Below, piece by piece: positions 17,756 to 26,131 of a stretch of DNA of 64,000 nt. A model generated the notes under the pieces. It was not told where the DNA came from. It saw nothing but the letters and a program-made list of their open reading frames with translations, and did no database searches. How positions within the stretch are numbered: position 1 is the first letter of the stretch; the number at the start of each line of letters is the position of its first letter. The stretch comes from Amycolatopsis eburnea (GTDB lineage: Bacteria; Actinomycetota; Actinomycetes; Mycobacteriales; Pseudonocardiaceae): assembly GCF_003937945.1 (NCBI RefSeq), contig NZ_RSEC01000060.1:248001-312000 (forward strand), given 5' to 3'. Both the position numbers and the translations under genes were made by a program.

Positions 17756-18970
17756 TCAGCGAACCAGCTTCGCCAGCGGCTTGGCGAGATCGCCGCGAGT
17801 GCCGACCGCCACGCCGGACAGGCCGAGCCACTCCGCCATGTGCCGCAGCTCCCCCGCCAGTTCCGGCAGCACGCGCGCCTTGTCCGCGCCCTCTTCGGCG
17901 AACGCGCCCTGGACCCGCAGGACGCCCGCCGCGCGATCGGACTTCAGGTCCACCCGCGCGACCAGTTCGCCGTCGAGCAGGAACGGGAACACGTAGTAGC
18001 CGTAGACGCGCTTCGGCTCCGGGACGTAGATCTCGATCCGGTAGCGGAACCCGAAGAGCCGCTCGGTGCGGGCGCGTTCCCAGATCAGCGGGTCGAACGG
18101 GCACAGCAGCGCCCGGCCGGTCACCGCACGCGGCGTGCGGGCCTCGGCGTGCCGGTACGCCACCGCCTTCCAGCCGCGGACCGAAACCGGCTCCAGGACA
18201 CCGGATTCGACCAGCTCCGCCACCGCCTGGCGGGCCGGGGCCGGGCCGAGGCGGTAGTAGTCGCGCAGGTCGGTCTCCGTCGCGACGCCCAGTGCGCGCG
18301 CCGACCGCTCGATCAGGCCGCGCGCGCCCTCCTCCGCCGAGACCGTGCGCGCCAGGACGTCCGGCGGGACCACCCGTTCGGTCAGGTCGTACAGCCGCTC
18401 GAACGACCGGCGCGTGCCCGTGGTCAGCTGGCCGATGCCGAACAGGTACTCGCAGACCCGCTTGACCTCCGAGCGCTCCCACCACGAGCCGGGGCCGCGC
18501 CGCTGCGCGTCCGCCTCGACCTCGCGCTCGATGCCGCCCGCGCCGATCGGGCCGAGTTCCTTGACCACCGAAAGGATCTCGTCGACCAGCCCCGGCGACT
18601 TCTCGATCAGCGGGCCGTAGTGCCGCCACCAGCCGTCCCGCTTCGCGCCCGACCGGATCAGCGGCCAGTCTTCGATGGGCAGCAGGCTCGCCTCGTGCGC
18701 CCAGGTCTCGACCATCAGCCGTGGCCGGCGCGCCGTGTGCGACCACGCCGCCGCGTCCAGCAGCGCGGGTTCGTAGGCGCCCAGCCGGGAGAAGACCGGC
18801 ATGTAGTGCGCCCGGACCGCGACGTTCACCGAGTCCAGCTGCAGCAGCTGGACGCGCGAAAGCACGCGTTTCAGGTGCCGCCGGGACGGCTCGCCGGAGG
18901 GACGCGGGTCGGTGAAGCCCTGTGCGGCCAGGAAGGTCTTCCGGGCCGTCGGGACGCTGATCGTTCGCAT
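17756..18970 (-). CDS. YcaQ/AlkX-like winged-helix DNA glycosylase (HTH_42)
   Basis: A 404-residue protein of the HTH_42 family, which in E. coli (YcaQ) and Streptomyces (AlkZ) unhooks interstrand DNA cross-links by base excision. The catalytic Q-x-D/Q motif is visible as Q44-L45-D46 in QLLQLDSVNV, of the QxD type used by YcaQ. Other family stretches are RAHYMPVFSRLGAYEPALLD and ETWAHEASLLPIEDWPLIR, with the C-terminal VYGYYVFPFLLDGELVARVDLKSDR given here in two parts: VYGYYVFPFLLDGELV and ARVDLKSDR. A role in repairing damage by alkylating natural products is plausible. ATG 18970 is chosen over a start 39 codons upstream because homologues start there. It is divergent from the GNAT gene. Confidence 0.88.
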   Translation of the reverse strand: MRTISVPTARKTFLAAQGFTDPRPSGEPSRRHLKRVLSRVQLLQLDSVNVAVRAHYMPVFSRLGAYEPALLDAAAWSHTARRPRLMVETWAHEASLLPIEDWPLIRSGAKRDGWWRHYGPLIEKSPGLVDEILSVVKELGPIGAGGIEREVEADAQRRGPGSWWERSEVKRVCEYLFGIGQLTTGTRRSFERLYDLTERVVPPDVLARTVSAEEGARGLIERSARALGVATETDLRDYYRLGPAPARQAVAELVESGVLEPVSVRGWKAVAYRHAEARTPRAVTGRALLCPFDPLIWERARTERLFGFRYRIEIYVPEPKRVYGYYVFPFLLDGELVARVDLKSDRAAGVLRVQGAFAEEGADKARVLPELAGELRHMAEWLGLSGVAVGTRGDLAKPLAKLVR

Positions 18971-19028
18971 GGTGAGGTCATGGTGCCAGCCACCACCGAC
19001 AAAAACGGCACCGCTATCTTGACGACCT

Positions 19029-19586
19029 ATGAGCGACGCCGCCGTCCGCCCCGCCGACCTGTCCGACGCCGCGGAGATCGCCCGCATCCAGCGCGAAACC
19101 TGGCACGCCGCCTACGAAGACCTGCTGGGCAAGCAGGCGCTCGCCGAACTGGACGCCGCCGACCTCGTGGGGACGTGGACCGAGACCATCGACTACCCGG
19201 GCAGCCTCGTCTACGTCGCCACCGAAGGCGAGTACACGGTCGGGTTCTGCGTCGCCGGCCGCGCGCCCGAGGGCGAGGTCGCCGCCGCGGACGGCAGCCT
19301 GCCCGACGACGCGGGCGCCACCGGCCTGATCGCCACGCTGCTCGTCGAGCCGCGGTGGGGACGCCGCGGCCACGCCGGCCGGCTACTCGCGACGGCCGCC
19401 GCGGGCCTGCGGACCGACGGCGCCGCCCGCGGCATCGCCTGGGTCGCCCAGGGCGACCACGCCAGCCTCGGCTTCTACCGCCGGGCCGGCTGGAACCCCG
19501 ACGGCACGGTCCGCACCCTCGACACCGGCGAGCGCCTGCTCCGCGAGGTCCGGCTCACCGGCACCCTCGAGCTGTCCCTGACCTGA
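19029..19586 (+). CDS. GNAT-family N-acetyltransferase
   Basis: A 185-residue acetyltransferase with the acetyl-CoA loop in VEPRWGRRGHAGRLL (about 104-118; R-x-x-G-x-A/G pattern) and a C-terminal LGFYRRAGWNPDG motif typical of the fold. The N-terminus (RPADLSDAAEIARIQRETW) resembles ribosomal-protein/antibiotic-type GNATs. The substrate is unknown. TATCTT (19015-19020) lies 8 nt before the ATG, suggesting a leaderless message. The coding region is overlapped on its 3' side for 204 bp by the open frame of the converging GtrA gene, which is unusual. Confidence 0.88.
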   Translation: MSDAAVRPADLSDAAEIARIQRETWHAAYEDLLGKQALAELDAADLVGTWTETIDYPGSLVYVATEGEYTVGFCVAGRAPEGEVAAADGSLPDDAGATGLIATLLVEPRWGRRGHAGRLLATAAAGLRTDGAARGIAWVAQGDHASLGFYRRAGWNPDGTVRTLDTGERLLREVRLTGTLELSLT

Positions 19587-20114
19587 GTCGCGGAAGATCA
19601 CCCAGCGCATCACGGCGTACATGAACACGCCTTCGCAGGCGCCCGCGAGCAGCCGCGAGACGTGGTATTCGACGCCCAGCGCCGTCAGGCCCGCGCCCAC
19701 ACCCAGCAAAAACGCGGCGTAATTGACGGCGATCGCCACGACGTACCCCACGAGCTGCATTCCGACGGCGGCGTGGGAATGGAAGTTGAACGTCCGGTTC
19801 AGCACGAAGCTGAGCCCGAACGCGCAGCCGTACGCGACCGTGATCGCCAGCCAGACGGGCCAGCCGAGCACGCTCCGGAAAACGGTCAGCAACCCGAGGT
19901 CGACGCCGAACGTCAGACCGTTGATGAGGCAGAAGCCGAGAAACGTCGGAGCCACGACGCGCGACAGACCCAGCGGGAGTATCCGGACGACGGCCCGGCA
20001 CAGGGCGCCGAAGCGGTCAACGGGCGTACGGGGTTGCTCGGCGGCCACCTCGTCAGCGTTCCAGCGGGAGGTGACCGGGAGCCGTCCGGCAGGTGATCTT
20101 CTGGTGCGGGCCAC
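19383..20114 (-). CDS. GtrA-family membrane protein with antisense C-terminal extension
   Basis: Residues about 40-170 are a classic four-helix GtrA protein: FLGFCLINGLTFGVDLGLL, a second helix with YGCAFGLSFVLNRTFNFHSH, and the end YAVMRWVIFRDS. GtrA proteins act in polyprenyl-linked sugar transfer for cell-envelope decoration. The family normally ends shortly after VIFR. Here the frame has no stop and runs about 65 more residues (polar, Gly/Ala/Glu-rich) on the strand opposite the GNAT gene. The true start is unclear: GTG 20114 is the longest and lacks a Shine-Dalgarno sequence, and a GTG near 20050 is possible. Confidence 0.7.
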   Translation of the reverse strand: MARTRRSPAGRLPVTSRWNADEVAAEQPRTPVDRFGALCRAVVRILPLGLSRVVAPTFLGFCLINGLTFGVDLGLLTVFRSVLGWPVWLAITVAYGCAFGLSFVLNRTFNFHSHAAVGMQLVGYVVAIAVNYAAFLLGVGAGLTALGVEYHVSRLLAGACEGVFMYAVMRWVIFRDSGQGQLEGAGEPDLAEQALAGVEGADRAVGVPAGPAVEAEAGVVALGDPGDAAGGAVGPQARGGRRE

Positions 20115-20200
20115 CGGGCGAAGACGGGGGCTAACCCCCGTGTTTCCAGGTTTCGAACTGATAACGTGAAGAACGCGAGCGATTTTCGGGAGGTGACACG

Positions 20201-20719
20201 ATGAGCTGGATCCTGCTGACGCTGGGCGTCGCGTTCGGTTCGGCCATCGTGCCGCTGATCAACGCCGAAGTGTTCTTGATCGGGTTGTGCGCGAGCCAGC
20301 CGGGCCTGCACTGGCTGTGGCTCGGGGCGGCGGTCGCGGTCGGGCAGATCGCCGGGAAGACGCTCTACTACCTCGCCGCGCGGGGGACGATCAAGCTGCC
20401 GAAGCCGTTGCACGACCGGCTGCACCGCGAGCGGCCGATGACGCCGCGGCGGGTGCGGTGGCAGTTGCGGACGAAGCGGGTGCGGGGGTGGGTCGAGCGG
20501 CTGCGGGAGCGGTGCCACCGGCATCCGCACTGGATGGCCGGGACGTACGGGGTCAGTTCGCTCGTCGGGTTGCCGCCGTTCATGGCGACCAGTGTGCTGG
20601 CGGGGCTGGTGCGGATGCGGTTGGCGACGTTCTTGACCACGGGGCTGGCCGGAAGGTGGATCCGGTTCAGTTTGATAGCGGCTTCACCTGCGGTGTTCGC
20701 TGGGTGGTTGCATCACTGA
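20201..20719 (+). CDS. VTT/DedA-like membrane protein
   Basis: A 172-residue membrane protein with hydrophobic segments at about 1-30, 38-60, 120-145 and 150-168, and a basic cytoplasmic middle (HRERPMTPRRVRWQLRTKR). The segment SSLVGLPPFMATSVLAGLVRM resembles the G-x-P-x-F...AG..RM core of VTT/DedA (SNARE-associated) proteins, many of which flip lipids or maintain membrane homeostasis. It is shorter than typical DedA and lacks the usual first re-entrant loop residues. GGAGGT lies just upstream (20189-20194) as a Shine-Dalgarno sequence. It faces the next gene tail to tail with a 32-bp gap. Confidence 0.75.
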   Translation: MSWILLTLGVAFGSAIVPLINAEVFLIGLCASQPGLHWLWLGAAVAVGQIAGKTLYYLAARGTIKLPKPLHDRLHRERPMTPRRVRWQLRTKRVRGWVERLRERCHRHPHWMAGTYGVSSLVGLPPFMATSVLAGLVRMRLATFLTTGLAGRWIRFSLIAASPAVFAGWLHH

Positions 20720-20750
20720 GCAAGTTGAGCCGGTTCGAAGGTTGACTCGC

Positions 20751-20781
20751 TTCAGTTTCTTAGCTGGTTCAGTTTCTTAGC
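20751..20781. repeat. 14-bp direct repeat (17-bp period) at a gene end
   Basis: TTCAGTTTCTTAGC occurs at 20751-20764 and again at 20768-20781 with TGG between. It is a 17-bp tandem duplication spanning the stop of the membrane-protein gene on the minus strand. Confidence 0.7.
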
Positions 20782-21612
20782 CACTGCGGGTTTACCGCTG
20801 CGGGCGGCCCACTGCACGGCCACCGCGCCGCCGACCGCGATGGCGAACGCCCAGCCGCCGATCGGCTCGGCCAGCACCGCGACCAGGAAGCAGAAGGCGG
20901 CGAAGCCGCGGAGCCCGCGTAGTACGCCGCGCATGGTTGCCAGCGCCGCTCTCGGACCGCCTTGGGCCAGGGCGAAGGCCGCCACGACGCTCGTCCCGGT
21001 CGGGAACGGAGCCAGCACACCGGTGAGCCCCGGCCCCAGCCGCCCGGCGGCGGCGGTGAGTGCCAGGACGAGTCCGGCTGTCGCGAACGCTCGAGCCGGA
21101 AGGTCCCACCACGGCGGGCTCACTCGGCCGGACGCGCGCAGGCTTGACGCCGACGCTTCGCCTCGCCCAGGCAAAGCCGCCTCGCCCAACGCGGGCAAGC
21201 TCCCCGAGCCAGTCCCCCTCGAGCCCTCCGGCACCAGCCGCGTTCCCGCCCAAGCCGCCGCCAGAGCCATCCCCAGCGCGGCCCACACCGGCACCGGCGC
21301 GAACGACAACGCGAGATCCAGCGCCAGACACCCCAGCCACCCCACCACCACCGTTCCCAGCCCGCGCACCCGCCCGACCCGGGCGAACACCACGGCGAAC
21401 GCCGCCAACGACACCAGCCCCAGCAACGACGCCGAAGCGGCCCGCGCCGCGAAGGCCGGGCCGTGCTCTAGGTGCGTGATCAGCAGGATCGGGCCCGCCA
21501 CCACCGGCATCGCCACCAGCAACCCGGTCACCCCCGGCCCCCAGCGGCGCCCGGCCAACGACGAAGCGACCACCAGCAACGGTGCCAGGACGAGCTTCAA
21601 GACCAGCGTCAC
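20752..21612 (-). CDS. Multi-pass membrane protein of unknown function
   Basis: A 286-residue protein with about eight hydrophobic segments in two groups separated by a Gly/Ser/Pro/Glu-rich loop of about 45 residues (RLVPEGSRGTGSGSLPALGE and on). The opening VTLVLKLVLAPLLVVASSLA and the repeat of FAVV/VVAAFALAQ-like segments suggest an inverted-repeat transporter or permease, but I cannot name the family. GTG 21612 overlaps the LysR stop by 4 bp (GTGA), so it is translationally coupled to that regulator. Its last residues (KKLNQLRN) are encoded by a 17-bp tandem duplication, which shifts frame between copies and probably changed the C-terminus. Confidence 0.72.
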   Translation of the reverse strand: MTLVLKLVLAPLLVVASSLAGRRWGPGVTGLLVAMPVVAGPILLITHLEHGPAFAARAASASLLGLVSLAAFAVVFARVGRVRGLGTVVVGWLGCLALDLALSFAPVPVWAALGMALAAAWAGTRLVPEGSRGTGSGSLPALGEAALPGRGEASASSLRASGRVSPPWWDLPARAFATAGLVLALTAAAGRLGPGLTGVLAPFPTGTSVVAAFALAQGGPRAALATMRGVLRGLRGFAAFCFLVAVLAEPIGGWAFAIAVGGAVAVQWAARSGKPAVAKKLNQLRN

Positions 21613-22469
21613 TGGGTCCAGTCCGCCGGGCTCAGCGACGCCGCCACCCGCACGAACCCGCGGACCAGCGGACCTCCGCCGGACTTCGGCCACGCCACCA
21701 CCAGGTCACTCGGCGGGCGGTCCGCCACCGGGATGACCGTCAACCCCGGCGGCAGCGGCTGGCCGACCGGGGCGAACGCCGAGATCCCGTTCCACAGCAC
21801 CGCCTGCAGGCACTCCTGGATCGTCCGCACGACCGGACCGCCGGGGACGCCGCTCGTCCAGTACGCCGCCCACGTCGGGTCGGTGCCGTCCGGGAGGCGG
21901 ATCCAGCGGCGGCCGGACAGGTCCGATGTGGACACCGATGGCCGGGCGGCCAGGGGGTCGTCGGTGCGCAGGACGACGCCGGTGTGGACCCGGCGCAGGA
22001 CGTGGACGCTGATTCCCTTGCCCTCGAACGGGGTCCGGGTCAGTGCGACGTCGACCAGGCCCGTGCGCAGGCCCGCCGTCGGGTCGGCGAGGTCGGTCTC
22101 GTGGACGCGGACGTCGACGTGCGGGTGGCGGTCGCGGAACAGCGCGACCAGGCGGGCGCCGGCGTGCTCGGCGGTGTCCGCCAGGGTGCCGACCGTCAGG
22201 GTCGCCGCACCCGCCGCCGCGGTGACGTGGTCGGGGATCCGGTCCGCCCGGGCCAGCAGCGCGACCGCTTCGTCGTAGAGCACCGCGCCCGCCGCGGTGA
22301 GCGTGACGCCCTTCGGCGTGCGCTCGAACAGCGTCGCGCCCAGCTCGTCTTCCAGCCCGCGCACCGCACGGCTCAGCGGCGGCTGCGCCATGTGCAGGCG
22401 CCCCGCCGCGCGGCCGACGTGCCGCTCCTCGGCCACCGCGATGAAGTACCGGAGCACGCGCAAGTCCAT
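21609..22469 (-). CDS. LysR-family transcriptional regulator
   Basis: A 286-residue LysR protein. The N-terminal winged helix (residues 1-60) reads LRYFIAVAEERHVGRAAGRL then QPPLSRAVRGLEDELGATLF. The rest is the two-lobed effector-binding domain. LysR proteins activate or repress nearby divergent genes in response to a metabolite. The divergent neighbour, 58-70 bp away, is a 4,5-dihydroxyphthalate decarboxylase-like protein, the likely target. ATG 22469 is chosen as it gives the standard LysR opening MDLRVLRYF. A coupled membrane protein follows. Confidence 0.92.
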   Translation of the reverse strand: MDLRVLRYFIAVAEERHVGRAAGRLHMAQPPLSRAVRGLEDELGATLFERTPKGVTLTAAGAVLYDEAVALLARADRIPDHVTAAAGAATLTVGTLADTAEHAGARLVALFRDRHPHVDVRVHETDLADPTAGLRTGLVDVALTRTPFEGKGISVHVLRRVHTGVVLRTDDPLAARPSVSTSDLSGRRWIRLPDGTDPTWAAYWTSGVPGGPVVRTIQECLQAVLWNGISAFAPVGQPLPPGLTVIPVADRPPSDLVVAWPKSGGGPLVRGFVRVAASLSPADWTQ

Positions 22470-22539
22470 ACTCCCACGGTATCGAGCCGACGCAGCCGGT
22501 CTTGGACGCGCGCCGCCGCGCGCGCCGATGATCGAGGGC

Positions 22540-23505
22540 ATGGACCTCAGGATCGGATGCTTCCGCTACGACACCACCAGCCTGCTGTTCGGAACCGCCA
22601 CCGTGGAAACGGCCGACACGCTGCCGGAGATCTTCGAACGGCTCATCCGCGGCAACGAGTTCGACGTCGCCGAACTCGGCCTCACGTTCTACCTGCGCCT
22701 GCTCGAAGAAGGCACGCCCTTCGTGGCGCTGCCGATCTTCCCCAACCGGGTGTTCCGGCACTCCTGCGTCTTCGTCAACACCCACGCCGGTATCACCGGA
22801 CCGGGTGACCTCACCGGCCGGACCATCGGCGAGTTCGGGACCTACGGCCAGGACTCGGGCGTCTGGGCCAAGGGCATCCTGATGGACGAGCACGGCTTCC
22901 GGCCCGAGGCGAACCGCTGGGTGATCGGCGGGCTGGAACGGCCGTCGGCGCCCTTCGGCTTCATCCCGCACCCGCACCCGCCCGCCCTCGACGTCACCAC
23001 CGCCGGCGACGGGAAAACGCTGAACGACATGCTCGACACCGGCGAGCTGGACGCGCTGTTCTCCGCCAACGTCCCGCAGTGCGTGCTGGACGGCTCCCCG
23101 AACGTCGCCCGCCTGTTCCCGGACTTCCCCGCGCGGGAACGCGAATACCACCGCCGCACCGGGATCTTCCCGATCATGCACACGATCGTCGTCCGGCGGG
23201 AGCTCCTGCGGGCCGACCCCGGCCTGGCCCGCCGCGTCTACGCCGAGTTCGAAGCCGCGAAGGACGCCGCCGCGGCGCGCTACCGGCGGAACCGGCGGCT
23301 CTACCAGGTGCAGACCATGGTCCCCTGGGCCAACGCGCTGGTCGACGAAACCCTCGCCGGGTTCGGCGAAGACTGGTGGCCCTACGGGATTTCCGCCAAC
23401 CGCGCGACGCTCGAGACGTACCTCAGGTACCACCACGAGCAGGGCCTGTCGTCCCGGCGCTGGCGGCTCGAAGAGGTCTTCGCGCCGGAGCTACTCGGTA
23501 CCTGA
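22540..23505 (+). CDS. 4,5-dihydroxyphthalate decarboxylase-like / NMT1-fold protein
   Basis: A 321-residue protein with the periplasmic-binding (NMT1/THI5-like) fold but no signal peptide. The order RIGCFRYDTT ... EFDVAELGLTFYLRLLEE ... TGRTIGEFGTYGQDSGVWAKG ... FPIMHTIVVRRELL matches proteins annotated as 4,5-dihydroxyphthalate decarboxylases. In those, the fold catalyses decarboxylation in aromatic-acid breakdown. A solute-binding role is the alternative. An in-frame ATG at 22528 adds four residues; the later ATG matches homologues better. It is divergent from the LysR gene and overlaps the TPR gene by 15 bp at the 3' end. Confidence 0.78.
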   Translation: MDLRIGCFRYDTTSLLFGTATVETADTLPEIFERLIRGNEFDVAELGLTFYLRLLEEGTPFVALPIFPNRVFRHSCVFVNTHAGITGPGDLTGRTIGEFGTYGQDSGVWAKGILMDEHGFRPEANRWVIGGLERPSAPFGFIPHPHPPALDVTTAGDGKTLNDMLDTGELDALFSANVPQCVLDGSPNVARLFPDFPAREREYHRRTGIFPIMHTIVVRRELLRADPGLARRVYAEFEAAKDAAAARYRRNRRLYQVQTMVPWANALVDETLAGFGEDWWPYGISANRATLETYLRYHHEQGLSSRRWRLEEVFAPELLGT

Positions 23506-23949
23506 GCGCTCGGCGGCTTCCAGCTCCACGGCGGTCTTCATCGTCTCGCGCGCCCGGCGCCGGTCGCCGGCGATGTCGTAGGCGTACGCGAGCTTGTACC
23601 AGGCCCGCCAGTTCTCCTGGTCCGCCTCGACCTCGGCGCGGCGCTCGGCGAACCACGCGTCGGCCGCGTCGCGGTCCACCCGGCCCGAGGGCCGCCGGGG
23701 CAGGTCGGAGACGTCGGGGAGCGCGCCCTCGGCGTCCAGGCGGCGCGAAAGGCGCTGGATCTGCAGGCCGTTGCGCCAGGTCACGACGACGACCCAGATG
23801 CCGAGGACCGGCAGCAGCAGGACGCCGGCGCCGAGCGCGATGCCCACGCCCGTCCCCGTGGCGAACAGCGCGAACGCGCGGTCCGCCAGCAGGAAAAGGT
23901 AGACGACCAGCGCCGCCGTCAGCAGCAGCGCCACATTGCGGGCCCTCAC
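23491..23949 (-). CDS. Membrane-anchored tetratricopeptide-repeat protein
   Basis: A 152-residue protein with two N-terminal membrane helices (about 5-30 and 36-58) and a cytoplasmic tail. The tail holds one clear TPR-like hairpin, NWRAWYKLAYAYDIAGDRRR then ARETMKTAVELEAAE. Its start overlaps the dapB stop by 4 bp, so it belongs to the M16 protease-dapB unit. Small membrane TPR proteins of this kind commonly follow dapB in actinobacteria, as far as I recall. It presumably serves as a scaffold; nothing more can be said. Confidence 0.82.
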   Translation of the reverse strand: MRARNVALLLTAALVVYLFLLADRAFALFATGTGVGIALGAGVLLLPVLGIWVVVVTWRNGLQIQRLSRRLDAEGALPDVSDLPRRPSGRVDRDAADAWFAERRAEVEADQENWRAWYKLAYAYDIAGDRRRARETMKTAVELEAAERSGTE

Positions 23950-24686
23950 AGGTCGAGGACGTTTTCCAGGCCGACCGTCAGGCCGGGGCGGTTCAGCACC
24001 TCGCGGACGCCGAGCAGCACACCCGGCATGAACGACGTCCGGTCGAGGGAGTCGTGGCGGATGGTCAGGGTCTCCCCCTCGCCGCCGAACAGGATCTCCT
24101 CGTGCGCGACCAGGCCCGGCAGGCGGACCGAGTGGACGCGGACCTCCTCGACCGAAGCGCCGCGGGCACCGTCCAGCTCGGACGTCGTCGCGTCCGGGCC
24201 CGGCGTCACGCCCGCCTCGGCCCGCGCGGCGGCGATCATCCGGGCGGTGTGCGCGGCGGTGCCGGACGGCGCGTCGGCCTTGCGGTTGTGGTGCAGCTCG
24301 ATGATCTCCGCCGACGCGTAGAACTTCGCCGCCTGAGCCGCGAACCGCATCGCCAGAACCGCGCCAAGGGCGAAGTTCGGCGCGATCAGCACGCCCAGCG
24401 CGGGCTTCGGCTCCAAGAGGGAACGCAGCGAAGCCAGCCGCTCTTCGCTGAAGCCCGTGGTGCCGACGACCGCGTGGATGTCGTGCTCGACCAGGTGCTC
24501 CAGGTTGCCCATGACGGTGTCGGGGTGGGTGAAGTCCACGACCACCTGCGCGTCGGCGAGCGCCGAGAAGTCGTCACCGGCGTCCAGCGCCGCGACGAGC
24601 TTCATGTCCGAAGCCCCTTCGACCGCCTTCACCACCGTCGCGCCCATGCGGCCCCGGGCACCGAGCACACCGACGTTGATGGTCAT
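23946..24686 (-). CDS. dapB: 4-hydroxy-tetrahydrodipicolinate reductase
   Basis: Second step of diaminopimelate/lysine synthesis: reduces the DapA product with NAD(P)H. The 246-residue protein shows the dinucleotide motif GVLGARGRMG (residues 6-15), the FTHPD segment, and VGTTGFSEERL. It also has the catalytic/substrate motif ELHHNRKADAPSGTA, in which His-His, Lys and the SGT loop are all present. Length and motifs match actinobacterial DapB. It overlaps the upstream M16 protease gene by 4 bp and the downstream TPR gene by 4 bp, so the three are co-translated. Confidence 0.96.
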   Translation of the reverse strand: MTINVGVLGARGRMGATVVKAVEGASDMKLVAALDAGDDFSALADAQVVVDFTHPDTVMGNLEHLVEHDIHAVVGTTGFSEERLASLRSLLEPKPALGVLIAPNFALGAVLAMRFAAQAAKFYASAEIIELHHNRKADAPSGTAAHTARMIAAARAEAGVTPGPDATTSELDGARGASVEEVRVHSVRLPGLVAHEEILFGGEGETLTIRHDSLDRTSFMPGVLLGVREVLNRPGLTVGLENVLDL

Positions 24687-26047
24687 GAAGCGATCACCTC
24701 GTGCAGGTCGTCAGGAAGGTCGTCGGCGTGAGCGTACGGCCCGACGACCGCCGCCGCCGAGACCCCGCCCGGGCGCGCGAACAAAGTGCGAGCGAGCGCA
24801 CACACGTCCTCGGTGGTCACCGCGTCGATGCGCGCGATCGTGTCGTCGACGCCCAGGTAGCGGCCGTAGTTGAGCTCGGTCTTGCCGATCCGCGACATCC
24901 GCGACGACGTGTCCTCCAGGCCCAGCACCAGCCCGCCGCGCAGCTGGCCCTTGGCGCGGGCCACCTCGGCGTCGGTCAGGCCGTCGACGCCGACCTTGTC
25001 GAGCAGCTCGCGGATGACGCCGGCGACGTCGCCGAGCTTTTCCGGCTGGCAGCCCGCGTACACGGCCATGTGGCCGGTGTCGGCGTAGCTCGCCACCGAC
25101 GAGTACACCTGGTAGGCCAGCCCGCGCTGCTCCCGGATCTCCTGGAACAGCCGCGAGCTCATGCCGCCGCCGAGCGCCGCGTTGAGCACCGACAGCGCGA
25201 AGCGGCGTTCATCGTGGCGCGACAGCGACCGCAGGCCCAGCATGACGTGCGCCTGCTCGGTGTCGTCGGTGTGCAGCGCCAGCTTCGGCGGGGTCTTGAT
25301 CCGGGCCCGGCCTTCGCGCGGCGGGACCGGCGTCGCCGTGCCGTTCAGGCGGTCCTTCAGCGCCTTGCGCACCAGGCGCAGCACCTGGTTGTGGTCGATG
25401 TTCCCGGCCACGGCCAGCACCATCCGCGGCAGCGTGTACCGGCGCTTGTAGAAGTTCCGCAGCGCGGACGGCGACATCCCGATGATCGACTTCTCGGTGC
25501 CGAGCACCGGGCGGCCGAGCGCGTGGTCGCCGAGGATCGCGCTGACGAACGTCTCGTGCAGCAGGTCTTCGGGGTCGTCGTCGCGCATCGAAATCTCTTC
25601 GAGGACGACGCTGCGCTCCATGTCCATGTCGCGGTCGGTGCACAGCGCCTCGAACACGACGTCGGTGACCAGGTCCACGGCCAGCGGGAGGTCGGCGTCG
25701 AGCACCTGCGCGTAGTAGCAGGTGTGTTCCTTCGCCGTGAAGGCGTTGAACTCGCCGCCGACCGCGTCGATCTCCTCGGCGATCTGCGTGGCGTCGCGGT
25801 TCTTCGTGCCCTTGAACAGCAGGTGCTCGAGGTAGTGCGCGGCGCCGGCGACGGCCACCGGCTCGTCGCGGGAGCCGATGCCGACCCACAGCCCGACCGT
25901 GGCCGAGCGGGACGCCGGGACGTGCTCGGTGATCACCCGCAGGCCGCCGGGCAGCACGCTGCGCTTGACGACCGCACCGTCCGGGGTGGACTCGAGCGTG
26001 CGGGTGGTGCCGACGGGCTGTTCGTGCCCGGAAACCTGCCGTGCCAT
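24683..26047 (-). CDS. pepR: M16-family zinc metallopeptidase (PepR-like)
   Basis: A 454-residue insulinase/processing-peptidase homologue. The inverted zinc motif HxxEH is H71-x-x-E74-H75 in AAHYLEHLLFKGT. The distal Glu is in ERSVVLEEISM about 76 residues later. The C-terminal half carries the R/Y pair region typical of M16 (GLAYQVYSSVASYADTGHMAVYAG, quoted here only for GLAYQVYSSVA). It cleaves small peptides in the cytoplasm. AAGGA lies 5 nt before ATG 26047. It begins an operon with dapB and the TPR gene, and is separated from pnp by an 84-bp gap holding a repeated hairpin element. Confidence 0.94.
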   Translation of the reverse strand: MARQVSGHEQPVGTTRTLESTPDGAVVKRSVLPGGLRVITEHVPASRSATVGLWVGIGSRDEPVAVAGAAHYLEHLLFKGTKNRDATQIAEEIDAVGGEFNAFTAKEHTCYYAQVLDADLPLAVDLVTDVVFEALCTDRDMDMERSVVLEEISMRDDDPEDLLHETFVSAILGDHALGRPVLGTEKSIIGMSPSALRNFYKRRYTLPRMVLAVAGNIDHNQVLRLVRKALKDRLNGTATPVPPREGRARIKTPPKLALHTDDTEQAHVMLGLRSLSRHDERRFALSVLNAALGGGMSSRLFQEIREQRGLAYQVYSSVASYADTGHMAVYAGCQPEKLGDVAGVIRELLDKVGVDGLTDAEVARAKGQLRGGLVLGLEDTSSRMSRIGKTELNYGRYLGVDDTIARIDAVTTEDVCALARTLFARPGGVSAAAVVGPYAHADDLPDDLHEVIAS

Positions 26048-26066
26048 GGGTTCCTTACTTCACATG

Positions 26067-26117
26067 CCGTGAAGGCCTCCTTACCGGTCATAAACGCCGG
26101 TAAGGAGGCCTTCACGG
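26067..26117. repeat. 51-bp perfect-hairpin repeat element, copy 1
   Basis: Two 21-bp arms that pair perfectly (26067-26087 beginning CCGTGAAGGCCTCCTTACC, and 26097-26117) with a 9-nt loop TCATAAACG. The same element, inverted and with one loop difference, is at 45894-45944. It lies 15 bp beyond the pnp stop and 20 bp before the M16 protease start. It probably acts as a transcription terminator or mRNA 3'-end stabiliser, and appears to be a dispersed repeat of this genome. Confidence 0.85.
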
Positions 26118-26131
26118 ACCAACAAGCGGTC

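Noticed and set aside
26067..26117. Terminal inverted repeats of an insertion sequence
   Set aside because: The arms are only 9 nt apart with no transposase between or near, and no target duplication was seen.
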